This document shows, piece after piece, positions 29,944 through 42,815 of a DNA stretch of 64,000 nt. Position numbers and translations under genes: made by a program. The DNA comes from Luscinia megarhynchos (lineage: Eukaryota > Chordata > Aves > Passeriformes > Turdidae). The stretch's first letter is position 1. The number at the start of each line of letters is the position of its first letter. The notes under the pieces are model-generated. The model saw only the letters and a program-made list of their open reading frames with translations, searched no databases and was not told where the DNA came from. The stretch spans positions 2,179,720 to 2,243,719 of the forward strand of contig CM067589.1 of assembly GCA_034336665.1 (NCBI GenBank), read 5' to 3'.

Positions 29944-32900
29944 TCACACCTGAGGATTTGCTCTGTTTGGTGAGGTTAAAAAGTGCTTTACAGTTAAAAC
30001 TGAAAACATCCACCAGGCCACCCCCCACCTGTGGCAGACACCAGGCTCGTTTTCTCCTTCACGCTTCAGAGATCCCAGCTTCCATGTTCAGCAGGAGCCA
30101 CAGGAGACATAAATAGCGGTATTTATCAAAAGCCTGATCCCATACTTGATCAGGAGTTTTGACTGGTTTGTTAGCATTGAACTGAAAGCTTAAAAAAAGA
30201 ATTACAAATAAGCAAAAACTATGGATGGTAAATTCTGTGCCTCTAATGGAGAGCTCTGGGATGGGAATCACACAGTGTGATCTCACCTTTACTTACATCT
30301 ACAATCATCATATCCAGGAAATCTTAAAAAGACCTCTGGGCCATATCCATCCGCTCAGAATCCTTGTGGGGCTGAAGTTTCTGTTTTGCTCTACAAATGT
30401 CTCCTCCATTCCAGGAAAACAACCGAGATCCCTTATCTAGATAACAGATGGCCCTTCCCCGCCCAGACATGCTTCCCCCACCAGACGAAGTTTAAACAAA
30501 CCCGCAATAATATGGAAAATAAAGCAGCACAAAGAAGATGCTATTTTAAAAGTGATTTTTGTAAGACCCTATAGGATACTGTGTGCAAGGAACCCCGAGG
30601 AGTTTATCCATCTAATCCTGTGCAGGGAGATGGATTTATTAAAAATCAAAAATAATTCTTGAACTCAATCTGATGTATGACAAAGCCCTTGTTTTAACCA
30701 CAGGCTACTGGACACAGAAGCTCCCCTGGAAAAGGCTCTCCCTGCTGAAGACACGTCCTGGAGCCTCTGCAGGGCACAAAACTGCTATGCAGGGTCAAGG
30801 GGGCAGGCAGGCGCAGGTGACTTCCTGTGTACCCATCACCCTTACACTGGACTTCAGAAACATATTCTTTTTAAATAAATGGGCAATTTCAACACTTTCC
30901 TTGCACGGGACAGACTGAGAGAACAGGCACCCACTCACAGGGTGGGCACTGGGAGCCACACCCTCAGGAGGGTTAGTCCATCTCCCCTCGAGGATGGGCA
31001 AAAAGTAACCATCAATAAATGGGAGTTTCGGCATGTGATCATCCCTCGAGTTCATTTTTCGGGTTCTGCAGGGGGAGGTAACCCCATGTCTCCCTAGTTC
31101 AGGGGACAGTGCAGAGCACAGCCAGTTTTGCCGCACTGCTGCAGTTGGCTGAAGCTGGGCTCAGCAGGCAGCACTTCACTCCCTGTACAGTGAGCCTGGT
31201 CCCAAGGAAGGAACAGCAGATGTTCATTCCCCATCTGGAATTAGGTTAAATGAGATTTCTTTTATTCTGTGTGAGCATCTCCATGTAATTGTGTGGCTTT
31301 GTATCCCCTTCTCTGTGGCATTTGAAGGAGACCACAGAAAGCATCATACCTGCAAACTGCGTAACAGGCCTGACATGTAATTTTTTTTCCTCTTCTCTAT
31401 TACATATTTGAAACTTTAAAAATGCCTGGGAGGGATTTTTTTAAAGTTGAAAATGATGTTTTATATTAGGAGGCAGCTACCACATGAAGCTACCAGGAAA
31501 AAACCTACTTTGTCCAAGTATTCCCACGGGTTTAGTAAAAATCCTTACTCAGAGTGCAACACAGAGCAGCCCTGGCAGAGGGGATGGGGCAGCCCCTTGG
31601 CCAGCCCACAGCTCTACTCTCACGCCAGAGGGAACTGAATCCATCTCAGCCTTAATTACAGAATATCCCAACATGGACCAGCACATCAGCAAAGCAGGGC
31701 CACGGTGCCAATGTCCCAGCTCTGCCCCGGCTTCGTGTGTGAACACAGACACCACAGCACAGCAGAACACCAACTGCCTGAGGATTCCCATGCTTATTCA
31801 TAATCTTCCCGTGGTATCCATCAGGGTCAGCTGAGCCATTTAATCAGCTTTTCCCAATATTTTCTTTAACTCACTGACATTCCAACGAACTGCATCAAGT
31901 ATAAGGTAATTTAATGAGGGAGCTTTGGACAAGGAAGGCCAAGGGTATCCTGGGGTGCATATGGAAGAGTCACGCTGGCAGGGGCAGGGGGTGATGCTTC
32001 TCCTCTGCCCAGCTCTGCTCAGTTCCACATTCGTTTTTTGTTGGGGGCACCAGAATTGTACAGAGAATTCCAGGTGGGGAATAATGCAACCCAATCTCAG
32101 CTGGCCCTGCTCTAAACAGAAGGTTGGTTTAGAGGATCTCCAGAAGCACCTACCAATCTCAAACTACAGCATCTAAAAAAATCGATCAGCTTACAAATTG
32201 GATCTTTCAGAATGTAAAGCTTTATCACTATTATAAATTCTTTATGGTGGAGTTTTTCTATTTCTTTTTTTTAACTGTCATATTAAACAAATCCCCACTG
32301 ATACTTATCTCAGTACAAAATAACATCCACTAACTTTAAAACACAGAAATCATTGCACTTTAAAGCAAATTAAAATTCAGTGCAAGGATGGTACACTCAT
32401 CTTCCCTCCAGCTGCTAAAACTATTGTTTCATGAAATGCCAGAAGTGGCAGACGTTCCTTTATTTGGTGTGTTATCAATGTAGCTCCTGAGGAAGAAGCT
32501 CCTTGCAACTGGAAATTATGAAATAACACAGTATATCACTTGTCATTGATTGACACATTTTATTTTTGTATTGATATAGAAAAATGTTCCTCTGTGCAAG
32601 TTTTAAATATAAATTGCCATTGACAGAACATTCTGTATTATTATTGCTGCTGTTTCATCTGTCACATTTTCACTGAACTTTGAAAAATGACTCTGTTCTG
32701 CCAGAGCCTCAATGTCCTTTGTGCTGCTCTGACAGACAATACAGTTAGAAAGAATTTCCCAAAAAACAGGAGAAAAAGGATTTAATCCTCAGTATTTGGG
32801 ATCGCCCATTAAGGAAATCATGATTAAAAGCACAGAAAACATACTATTTTATTACAATCTGGATTAGAAAATATGTCCTTGGATATATTCAAAATAAAGC

Positions 32901-33478
32901 AACTGGGGGAAAAGGCAGCATAGAGATGTACAGATTGGTTCAGTGCAAAATTCCCATTCCTTATCTTCCTTTCAGCTTAAGCACTGGTGAGATGGCAAAT
33001 AATTATTTTCTTCCTTGAGAAAGCAAAGCATGGCTGGCATAACAAGCAGCAGCTTTTGAAACAAAGAATGTTTTATTTGCTCAGCTCACATAAATTAATG
33101 CATTAAAACAAAAAAATTGTTCTAATTTTTAGATTCAAGTGCAAACTACTGGTCAAAGTCTCAATCAGATTTTAATTAATCAATGATTAATAGAAGAATT
33201 AATCTTTGCAAATCCCATAAAGATCTCATTGTGTGGTTTTCAACATGACTAGAAATAGCGTAGTGGAAGAAATTCGGTTTGGGATGGAGATTTGTAGATG
33301 TTTTCCCAAAGTTTGCTGCAATTCAGAGGCAGCTTTAGATTGGACAGGATTTGCTGAGACAGCCAGTGGGAGATGGCAGAGTAAGAGGAGAGCCCCAGAA
33401 ATGAGAGATGGCTGGGGCTGAGCTGGAGAGGAGGAGAGGCTGATGGAGAAGGTTCATTCTACAGAAAGGACAGCTGTA

Positions 33479-34129
33479 CTGCCTCCAGAGACAGCTGCTC
33501 TGCATCCAGGGACAGCTACACTGGATCCAGGGACAGCTACACTGGATTCAGGGACAGCTGCACGGGATCCAGGGACAGTTGCACTGGATCCAGGGACAGC
33601 TGCACTGCATCCAGGGACAGCTACACTGGATCCAGGGACAGCTACACTGCATCCAGGGACAGCTACACTGCATCCAGGGACAGCTACAGTGGATCCAAGG
33701 ACAGCTGCACGGGATCCAGGGACAGCTACACTGGATCCAGGGACAGCTACACTGGATCCAGGGACAGCTGCACGGGATCCAGGGACAGCTACACTGGATC
33801 CAGGGACAGCTGCACGGGATCCAAGGACAGCTGCACTGCATCCAGGGACAGCTGCACTGGATCCAGGGACAGCTGCACGGGATCCAGGGACAGCTACACT
33901 GCATCCAGGGACAGCTACACTGGATCCAGGGACAGCTGCACTGCATCCAGGGACAGCTACACTGGATCCAGGGACAGCTGCACTGCATCCAGGGACAGCT
34001 ACACTGGATCCAGGGACAGCTACACTGCATCCAGGGACAGCTACACTGGATCCAGGGACAGCTGCACGGGATCCAAGGACAGCTGCACGGGATCCAGGGA
34101 CAGCTGCACGGGATCCAGGGACAGCTGCC
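33479..34129. repeat. 21-bp minisatellite, 31 copies
   Basis: The unit is close to GGACAGCTACACTGGATCCAG with variants at three or four sites (TACACTGGATCC, TACACTGCATCC, TGCACGGGATCC, CAAGGACAG). Because 21 is a multiple of three and the unit has no stops, long reading frames arise in several frames on both strands (for example LDPGTAT/LHPGTAT/RDPGTAA heptads). Copies 21-28 alternate two variants as a 42-bp higher-order unit. Confidence 0.97.
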
Positions 34130-34197
34130 AGGAGAGCCCACTGATCTCCACCTGGAGATCTCCCAAGCCTGCCTGAGGAGCCCCCCAAGCCAGCCCT

Positions 34198-34248
34198 GCC
34201 TCTATGGGCTGACCTCATGAGGTCACTTCCAACCTTGAGGATTCCAGG
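34198..34248 (+). mobile_element. CR1-like 3' terminus
   Basis: TGACCTCATGAGGTCACTTC followed by CAACCTTGAGGATTCCAGGC resembles a CR1 end. It is short and diverged, and lies about 70 bp beyond the minisatellite. Confidence 0.6.
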
Positions 34249-34789
34249 CAAGTGCTGACATCAGGAGATGCTTATAAAGGAAGGAAAAAATTAACTTGGC
34301 AATTGAGAAACCCACCTCTCTTTATCTTCTCCCAAATATGAATAGCATTCAAAGGCCCTGGAAAACTTTTTCATGCAAAAATTAGCATGCAGCCCAAGAT
34401 ACCAATTTAGTTTAAAGGACAAGTCTCTGCTATTTCTCTTTAGATTTTTTTGTTTTATTTATTCTCCAAAGACATCTTTGACTTTAGAGAAAAGATGGGA
34501 TTTTAATTCTTGTCAAAAGGTAACAACAAAAGGAACCATTTATAGTAGAAAGCTCTGCCTGGCTTTGAAGTATTCAGCTGAAACCGTCGCTTGTTCAAAG
34601 GATATTTTTTAGCCCAATGTATAGTACAGTCCAATTTAAATCCACAACTTGCTTTAAAAAATTGAATGGGAAGTGTTAAAAGTGTAACATATGTGTTAAA
34701 GGCAAAAAACTTTACAAAATCACATTTCTTGGCTCTCAATCAAGCTAGCTCATGCAGGATGTCAAACAAATCATGTCTTGTGTCAGTCA

Positions 34790-35170
34790 GTCAACCCCAT
34801 CTGGCCCTGGACATTTCCAGGGATCCAGAGGCAGCCACAGCTCCTCTGGGCATCCTGCCAGGGCCTCACCACCCCCACTCGGAGGAATTACTTCCCAATA
34901 TCCCATCTATTCCCAATATCCCATCTATCCCAGCTCTCTGGCAGTGGGAAGCCATTCATGTCACTCCATCCCTTGTCCAACATCCCTCTCCAGCTCTCCT
35001 GGAGGTCCTTAAGGCACTCTGAGCTCTCCCTGGAGCTTCTCTTCTCCACTCTGAACACTCCCAGCTCTCCCAGCCTGCTTCCAGAGCAGAGGGGCTCCAG
35101 CCCTTGGAGCAGCTCTGTGGCCTGCTCTGGACTTGCTCCAACAGGTCCACATCTGCTTTGTGCTGAGGAC
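34790..35170 (-). mobile_element. CR1 LINE 3' fragment, about 380 bp
   Basis: Reverse-complement CR1 order is visible: GATCCAGAGGCAGCCACAGC, CCAGGGCCTCACCACCCCCA, CCCTCTCCAGCTCTCCTGGA and CTGGAGCTTCTCTTCTCC. It carries a small internal duplication, TTCCCAATATCCCATCTA twice at about 34893-34928. It is in TANC2 orientation. Confidence 0.9.
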
Positions 35171-36004
35171 AGGCCACTTTTCATTGACTCTCTTTTTAAG
35201 GAATTCAGGTTCTCTGAATCACATTTATGTTAAATATATGAGGGACTCATGCAGAGTCACCCAATGACAAAAGAACAGTGAATTGGAAGTAGCTGCTGAG
35301 TTTTGTGCTCTTCTGCTACACCCTGGACTGTCCATCTGTCCATTTAAATACAAAAAGGGGTGGGGGGGAAAGGCCTCCTATTTTCCCTCTCAGCAAAACT
35401 GCAAACTGTCCATACCTGAGGAAAAGGAGGGAGAAACTCAGGCTCAGACAGTTCCTACAAAATCTGTATCGTAGCCCCAAAGCTTTCCAGCCAGCCAGGG
35501 ATGTAACAAGCTCCATCACAATAAAGATTTTATAATTTGCCTTCTTTACCTGTTTTCAAATACGAAATCACCTTATTGGGCAAATATGAGCAAGAACTGT
35601 GACTATCTGTAAAATCAGGCTATTACTATTTCCCTCTCCCTTCTGCAGACACTCTGAGTCTTTACGTAACACTACTGAAGTACTTCTGAAATACCACAGC
35701 GAAGATGCCAGGCAAGTACAGATTATTTTGGTCACTATAATCTGATTAGAAACACTGCCCACTCCTACATTTGCAGAAACAGAAAAACAACAGAAGCTGT
35801 CTCACATGGCAGATCCCTGAACCACAGCCTGCTGTTCTGTAAGGATGAGTCACTGCATGATGAGGAGATACAACCTTTACCCCAGCACCATTATTTCATG
35901 CTTAGGAGACACCTGGCTGCCATGGAAGGAGCCAATCCCCACCCTCTCCCACACTGGCGCTCCCAGCCCATGTCCTGCCACAGCTGAGGCAGGAGGAGCC
36001 ATAC

Positions 36005-36153
36005 CTGGTTCTCGTCCTGCACCTCCATGCTGTACTGCGGCCCTGGCTGCACCTCCGAGACCTTCTCTCCCAGGAGGAAGCCCAGGCGAGTCATGAGTGT
36101 GTTTGCTGCCTCATCTACGGACGGAGGGGGTCCCAGCTCCTGCTCAGGATCAC
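36005..36153 (-). CDS. TANC2: TANC2 exon, [20 protein letters not shown] segment
   Basis: This 149-nt exon is bounded by TGTTTAG and CAG|GTATGG. It starts with two bases completing the Gly codon opened by the 108-nt exon and ends on a complete Gln codon. Its roughly 50 residues contain [20 protein letters not shown] followed by the [10 protein letters not shown] motif shared by TANC1 and TANC2, then an acidic [10 protein letters not shown] end. It lies in the N-terminal region before the ATPase domain. The sequence is close to mammalian TANC2, with a few changes such as SEVQPGPQ where I recall TEVQPGDQ. No catalytic function is assigned to this segment. Confidence 0.95.
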
Positions 36154-38249
36154 CTAAACACAAGAAAACACATTCAGACAGGAATTGTTCACTTTGGCTG
36201 CTGCTCAGGGGTGTTGCCAACACAACACAACTACCTGCTGTGCACCCTCAATATCTGGGTTTTCAAGCCTGTTTTACCCTTCCATGCTGTTCATTAATTT
36301 TGGTTCATGTACCGCAGATATAAGTTCTCTCCAATGTTAACTGTTGCTTCTCCTCTCGCTACTTGTTATTTTCCCAGCACCTCCCATGGAAACACACCCA
36401 GGTATCTTGTCCCAGTAGCAGAAGCACCAGAGCTACCAGAGAACAAGATTTTCTGGACCAGCACTGGAGAAAAGTGTTTTTCTCTCCTCCCTCTGTTTCC
36501 TGGAGGCACAGAAACTGCCTCCAAATTACTCACAGGGAAGACAAGGCTATGAGAGCCATTTGGAAGGTGCTCCATGAGCTGCAAAGCAACCAACCTGTGC
36601 TACTGAGCAGTTAACAGGGAAGACCAGGACAGAAAACACATGTGCAACTTCCACTGTTCACCTGCTGTCCCCAACACATTCATGGTCATATGGAAATCAA
36701 GTCTCTCCAGATAAAACTCACCTTCTACACTCAGCCTATTGGCCATGCCACAAAGTAGCCTGCCTGCCAATTCCCCATCAAGTCTACAAAACAGGCCAAA
36801 ACCATCATTCCTAAAAATTTTTTCTGGTTTTTTTCCCACCACCTGTAGGGAAAACAGCACGGACAAGCTTCCAGCTCGCAATGCTGGCAAAGGCCAGGCA
36901 TGTATACCAGCATTTCTGTATCCCTTTAATTTTGTATCAAATGTCTGAGGATGTTTTTTGGCTTGTACTATCACACATGTAATTTGGGTTCCAAAAGTCA
37001 AGTTCCTTCCTGCTCACACCAGCAGCAGAGTTAAAGCCTGAAGGTCAAGGTCTTACCACATTACACTGAAGTAATACTGTGCTTAGTGCAGTTCTAGGAG
37101 ACTGATTAGGATTTGCAATTAGTCTACAGTTAATTATTCATCTGATAATGTACAATCTGGAAAAGAGCCCATCTCCATTTCCCAGCTCTGCCCTGGTTTG
37201 GGCTCCTCCAGCACTCAGCCTGCAGCAACAGTAAAGGAATGCAACTTCAAATAAAATATACTGCTTTTCGGTAACTGTAACTGAAACCTACGAATCACTG
37301 AATCTGGGATAGGCACAAAAATCTCAGGAAATTTAAGCCAGTTGCTTCCATAAATTCCCATTTAACCTCACAGAGTACAGCTCACAGAAGCTTACAGCAA
37401 TTTTTGGATGTCTCATATGCACTACTGCAAATTTAAAACCCAAGAGCATCTCCCATGCAACCACAACTGCATTCCTCTACCCTCAGCTCTGGGAGCACTT
37501 GGAGCTATCCTTGCACCATGGCTTCACTGCTATGAAAATGGATGAAACAGTAGGTCCACGTAAGTTATTGAATCCCCAATGCACTGCTTGAACCAACACT
37601 GATGTGAGTCGGAGAGACTGAAGAGAGACAAATTTAGATGGATGGCCCAATTTGCGGAACTGCTGACCACCCACAGTCAATCTGTGGGCATTTACTGGCT
37701 CTAGGAGCCCAAGCCAGAACAGAGACATTTCTGTAAAATAAAAACTAGACAGACTTTTATTTCCAAGGTTATTCCTTTCTTTAAAAAGGTAGACTACCTT
37801 CTTCAGTAAAAGCCATTCCCCGGATATGGCTCCACAGCTTACTGTGCATTTCCCATTCTGTCTTCACAACTACGATATTAAAAATATTCAAATGGTGCTG
37901 ACTTACACATCTGGGCAGAAAGGGACAGCTGGATCTACCTCTGCACTGCCCACCTGAGAGGATTTAGGAGTGCCCAGCTGCAGGGCACAGGGCACACCCA
38001 CTTTCCTTTGGTTCAGTGCTGGGAACAACTCGTAACCAAAATTCACTCACTGTAGGTTGAGTTTAACTTTGTCCTTAACCCCCCTGCTTCTTTAGCAACC
38101 CCTAAAACATCTCCAAGGGGCACGAACCTGGTTTTCACCTGTAAAATACAGAAAACTACAAGCTTACCCCAAGTCATTGTGTAGGTACAATGAAGATATA
38201 GGGGATAAAAATTATGTGCTTTAATAACAGTCCTTATGGCAGCACGCTG

Positions 38250-38425
38250 GAACCACAACATCTTCAAGGTCCCTTCAACCCAAACCAGTCTGTGACTGTA
38301 ATTCACACAGTCATGGAAATGTTTGGCATGGGAGGGAGCTTAAAGCCCATCCACCAGGGACCTTAAAGTGCCATTCCCTGTCACGGGCAGGGAACGTTCC
38401 CCTACCCCAGGCTGCTCCGAGATCC
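38250..38425. mobile_element. Two abutting CR1 tails in opposite orientation
   Basis: CTTCAAGGTCCCTTCAACCC and AAACCAGTCTGTGACTG form a plus-oriented terminus. It is followed at once by GTCATGGAAATGTTTGGCAT and CGGGCAGGGAACGTTCCCCT, a minus-oriented CR1-like end. The tails meet tail-to-tail near 38305. Confidence 0.7.
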
Positions 38426-40074
38426 ATGCAGCCCAGCCTGGGTGGGCAGGGAGAGTGCAGGAGATCAGAGCAGGGGCCTGGAGGGGGTCGTGCTCCAGGG
38501 ACAGGCACAGCCTAAGGCAGGGCAGGCTGTGTGCAAAGCCTGGTGAGGCAGACACGGCAGAGTGCAGACACCAACGGATCCATGGATCCATCGGCCGGGC
38601 CGGGGCTGTGAGCAGCGAGGCCGGCGGCTCCCAGGATGTGGGAGGACACGGAGCAGCTCCACCATGGGCCTCCCCCCAAGAGCTCCTCATCCATCAGACA
38701 CTGCAAGAGCGAACTTCAAATGTTACTCTCAAGTCATTAGTAACAATAATTAAATCGAACATTCAATTATTTAGACATTTCAGAAAGAGTGGAAATACCT
38801 AAGGCTCACACAGATACCTTTTTGTCTTTATTTTAAACAATTTTAGCAGATTTCAGCAGTGAACACCCCCATACTTTCCATCTACTTCTGCCTCTTTTTA
38901 AGTTAATGACTTTTTCTTTGACTGAACTGGAAAAATGAAAATTAGGAAGAACACAACCTCAGCTTGTCAAGCAATTTAATACCTCTGATCCCCCCTTCAA
39001 AAAATTCAGCCCACTTTAAATACGTCAGCAGATCTCTGCAATTCACCCTGGAATTTACCTGATTTAGGCTATTTAGGATCAATTCCACAGAGCTTGGCAA
39101 CTCTCTCAGATGTCTTACCTACAAATACCCTTTGGATTTCTGAAAGGGTCAACTCTAACACCTCTGGTAGGCATCACATGCAGCAGGATGGAGCTCATAA
39201 GTGCTTATAAATGTCCAGAGTACTCCTTGAAAACGAAATATATAATTTTACGGCAGAGTTATTAGGTTTGCTCTTTTCAAGAAATCATTCAAAATATAGT
39301 GGTTTTGTACATTGTAATTTTCAAATAGTGTTTCTGTTACCTGCTTTCAATTCCTATTTGAAAGCTGCCACATATTTCAGCTGCAATTGCTTACAAGCAA
39401 ATAAAATTTCTTTATGATTTATTTGGTAGTTCTGTGACTGGTTTGATAGCCACCATCACCTAATTCTAGATAAATGATGGAGGGTAGTGCCCCTGGGAGA
39501 CATTAACAATGCATCTATAGTCCACAGAATATTTTTGGTTTAACAGCTGTACTTCTACTTTCAAAACATCTAAAATCTGTTTAAGTAAGTGCCTAACAAG
39601 AACTGGGTAACAGTCCTATTAGTGGCATCTGTCCCTGAATTTTCCTGAGTAGGAGACTGATTTACCTTTAGGAAATCAAAAATTCTTGAATTAGCAATGA
39701 AAAAGAGAATAGTTATGTCCAAAGAAGAAGCACCTTATGGAAGGCCAGAAATAAATTATACCATTTAGGCCCCTGCTCTTCAATTACGTAACTGCAGAGT
39801 TTTATCTAACAACTTCCCTCCCTCCATGTGACCTGAATCTGTCCCATTATTATGTACATCTGCTTTAAATTATTCTAGATACACTTGAGCTGTATTTGGA
39901 AAATGTCCTTGACCATTTCTGCATATCCCCCTAATCCCAGAATTAATGGAAGACTTTTTCATTAGTCTTGTTTACATCAAGAAGAGATTTAAAAAAATTT
40001 AACCACGAAGGATGAAGGCTGCCCTATATGCATCTCTGTAAATGTCAATTTCTGAACTGCTGCACACCTCCAAT

Positions 40075-40495
40075 CCTCGAGTCAGTTCTGAGAAAGGCAC
40101 TGAGGGGCTGGAGAGTGTGCAGGGAAGGGAACGGAGCTGGGAAGGGGCTGGAGCCCCAGGAGGGCCTGAGGGAGCTGAGGAGGGGCTCAGCCTGGAGAAA
40201 AGGAGGCTCAGAGGGCCCTTGTAGCTCTGCACAACTCCCTGACAGGAGGGGACAGGCAGGGGGGGTCGGGCTCTGCTCCAGGGAACAGGGACAGGAGGAG
40301 AGGGAACGGCCTCAGGCTGGGCAGGGGAGGTTAGACTGGATTAGAATTAGAAAGATTTAGATTTGGGAGAATTTCTCCATGGAAAGGGTTGTCCAGCAAC
40401 TGCCCAGGGTGGTGGTGCAGTCGCCATCCCCATGTGGATGTGGTACCTGGGGACAGGGTTAGTGGTGAACACGGTGGTGGTGCTGGGGGAACAGT
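40075..40495 (+). mobile_element. CR1 LINE 3' fragment, about 420 bp
   Basis: CTGAGGGAGCTGAGGAGGGG, CTCAGCCTGGAGAAAAGGAG, GAACGGCCTCAGGCTGGGCA, GGAGAATTTCTCCATGGAAA and ATGTGGATGTGGTACCTGGG run in CR1 order. The terminal tail is missing or degraded. It is antisense to TANC2. Confidence 0.9.
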
Positions 40496-40680
40496 CGGAC
40501 AGAAAAAATTCATTAAAAGCAAATCTGACTAAATTATGGTCTTTGCACTTGCAACACTGACAACAATCTTGAAAATCTACTACCATTACATACCTGAATA
40601 AGATTTCAAAAGTTCTGCTTGGATGTAATAACTGCTACAGAGATAATATAATTTACTGCTGCCAGCTTTTAGAATAACAA

Positions 40681-40775
40681 GTCAGGCTGGACGGGGCTTA
40701 GAGCAACCTGGTCTAGTGGAAGGTTCCCTGTCCTTGGCAGCGGGTCCCTTCCAGCCCAACCCAGTCTGTTCTTCT
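40681..40775 (+). mobile_element. CR1 3' end
   Basis: GTCAGGCTGGACGGGGCTTA, GAGCAACCTGGTCTAGTGGA and GGTCCCTTCCAGCCCAACCC identify a short CR1 terminus. Confidence 0.85.
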
Positions 40776-42639
40776 CTCACTCTTCTCAGGCTATTTTCTA
40801 ACAGAACCGATGTCTAGGGCTGTTGCTAACTGTGTATCTTCAATGATTGGAGAGGGAAGGCTCTACTGTCCATGTGGATGAGATCCATTTAAAATTTGTT
40901 ATTTCTCTAAAGGATAAATTACTCCACTCAAAATCACCCACACTGTCCTCACAGTGCCCTGAAGTTACACACAGTAGGAGCTGTAAGTTCATCCATAAAA
41001 TGTAGGTAGAGAAACACGACTGAAGTTACTGCAGGGGGCAGATACAGGTGGCAGAGGCACAGGTAACTGCACACAACACCAGAGATCCTCCTGCCAGGAA
41101 CAGATGGGAATAGAGCAGGGAGCCCAGGAACAGACCCCCAGGCAGACTCTGCCAGCAGCCAGGAGTGGAGAGCAGCAGCAGGGACCTGCTCCAAGTGCAG
41201 ACCAATGTGATGGGACCAGGCTTCCCCACAGCAACAGGGCTCCTCATGGGAACATCCGCAAGAGCCAGTGCAGACTCGACTCAGAAAACAAAACCAGCAA
41301 GCACAGGCGTCAGAGAGGAAGGCTGCAACAGTCTCAGTCCAAACACAAGGATTTTGGAGCCTGCAGTAAGTTCCAGGGCACTGGAGGAATTTGAAGCCAG
41401 CCTGGTACAACCAGTGCTTCCAAGCAAGGCTGCACTTTCAAACTGGCAGCTGGCCAAAATGGTCATGTTTGGACTCAAGGTAATTATTCTCAAGCAATTT
41501 GGAGTCAAATAATTAGTGACATAAAATTGTCAAAAATTCTGCTTAATGAAGCAGAAAATCTACTCTGGTACAGGAGGTTATGCACAAATTGATCTCCTTC
41601 CTTCAGGGTCCAAGGACAGCTGTGCTGCCCTGAAGAGCAGAGCAGATGGGACAGAGGGAATGCTGATGAGTGAAGCCAATTTCATCAGGGAAACAACAAT
41701 CACACTGGAGAAGAATAAAGAGTTCTTGTTCTACAGTCCTGGAGAGAGTGAGGAAGTCACAGCAACTGGCAAAAGAGCACAAGTCTTGGTGTGGCTTTCA
41801 TAGCACTGCATATTTTCACTTATGGGCAGCTCTCCACAGCATCACTGAAATTCAAGGACCTTCATCCGCAGGCACTGGGACATGGGAACCAGGCTTATAA
41901 AAGAATGGAGCAGTTTCCTACAAATGCAACCACCCCTTCTTCTACTGTTACAGTTAACAATAATGGTAAAATGAATACAGAGGGGGTTGCCTACATAAAG
42001 AGGTGAAACAAAATAACAGAAAAAAAGTAGAATTACTGTCCATTTCCTCTAGACTCTAAAGTATTTGGGAATAAATACGTGAAGTAGAAGGAAAAAGGGA
42101 AGACTGATTAGTCACTCTAGCCACTAATCAGCACAACCATGACCAAGAGCTCCAGCAACCATCATCTCCTTCCTTTCTGCCTTGTCTAGCAGCCCTGTAT
42201 TTCCACTTAGGGCAGGCATAAACACAAGGTGAAGACTAACTTCAAATTAAATGCCACTTGAAGAACTCAACAGGAAACTAAGACGGAAAATGAAGTTTGT
42301 GTAAAGACATCAAGGGCATTACAAGCAGGAGCTCAAACCCCGCTGGGATGGTGCTATCACCGAGTGCCAGCACACAGTTAAGCCACTCTGAAAGATGCTG
42401 AGTGGGAACACAATTATCACAAGGTGAACAATTATGGATTTGTTTGGTTCACTGAGGGAGGTGCAACATGGATCCAGGGAAGCATCACCCATTGGTTGCA
42501 CTGCTAAAATGCCTCAGCACTTTGAAAAAGTTGGCTTTCTTTCTTTCCCCCTCCTCCAGCTACGTTTTTATGACAAAAACTTCCACTCCTCTAGAGCAGA
42601 GCACGGACACTTGCTGGGACTGTGCCTGACAGCACACAC

Positions 42640-42815
42640 ACTCCCTAGCAGATCGCCCAGAGAAGCTGTGGCTGCTCCATCCCTGCAAGTGTTCAAGGTG
42701 AACCTGAACGAAGCTTGGAACAACCTGTCTTAGAAGGTGTCCCTGCCCATGTCAGGGGGTGGGACTGGATGATCTTTAAGGTGCCTTCCAAGCCAAACCC
42801 TGCTGGGATTCAAGA
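42640..42815 (+). mobile_element. CR1 3' fragment
   Basis: CAGAGAAGCTGTGGCTGCTC, CATCCCTGCAAGTGTTCAAG, GGAACAACCTGTCTTAGAAG and GATGATCTTTAAGGTGCCTT are CR1 3' landmarks. It is antisense to TANC2. Confidence 0.88.

Noticed and set aside
33443..34251. Long open frames of 197-265 codons on both strands (heptads such as LDPGTAT and VPGSSVA)
   Set aside because: They are products of a 21-bp tandem repeat without stops; frames are open on both strands, and there is no splice or promoter context.
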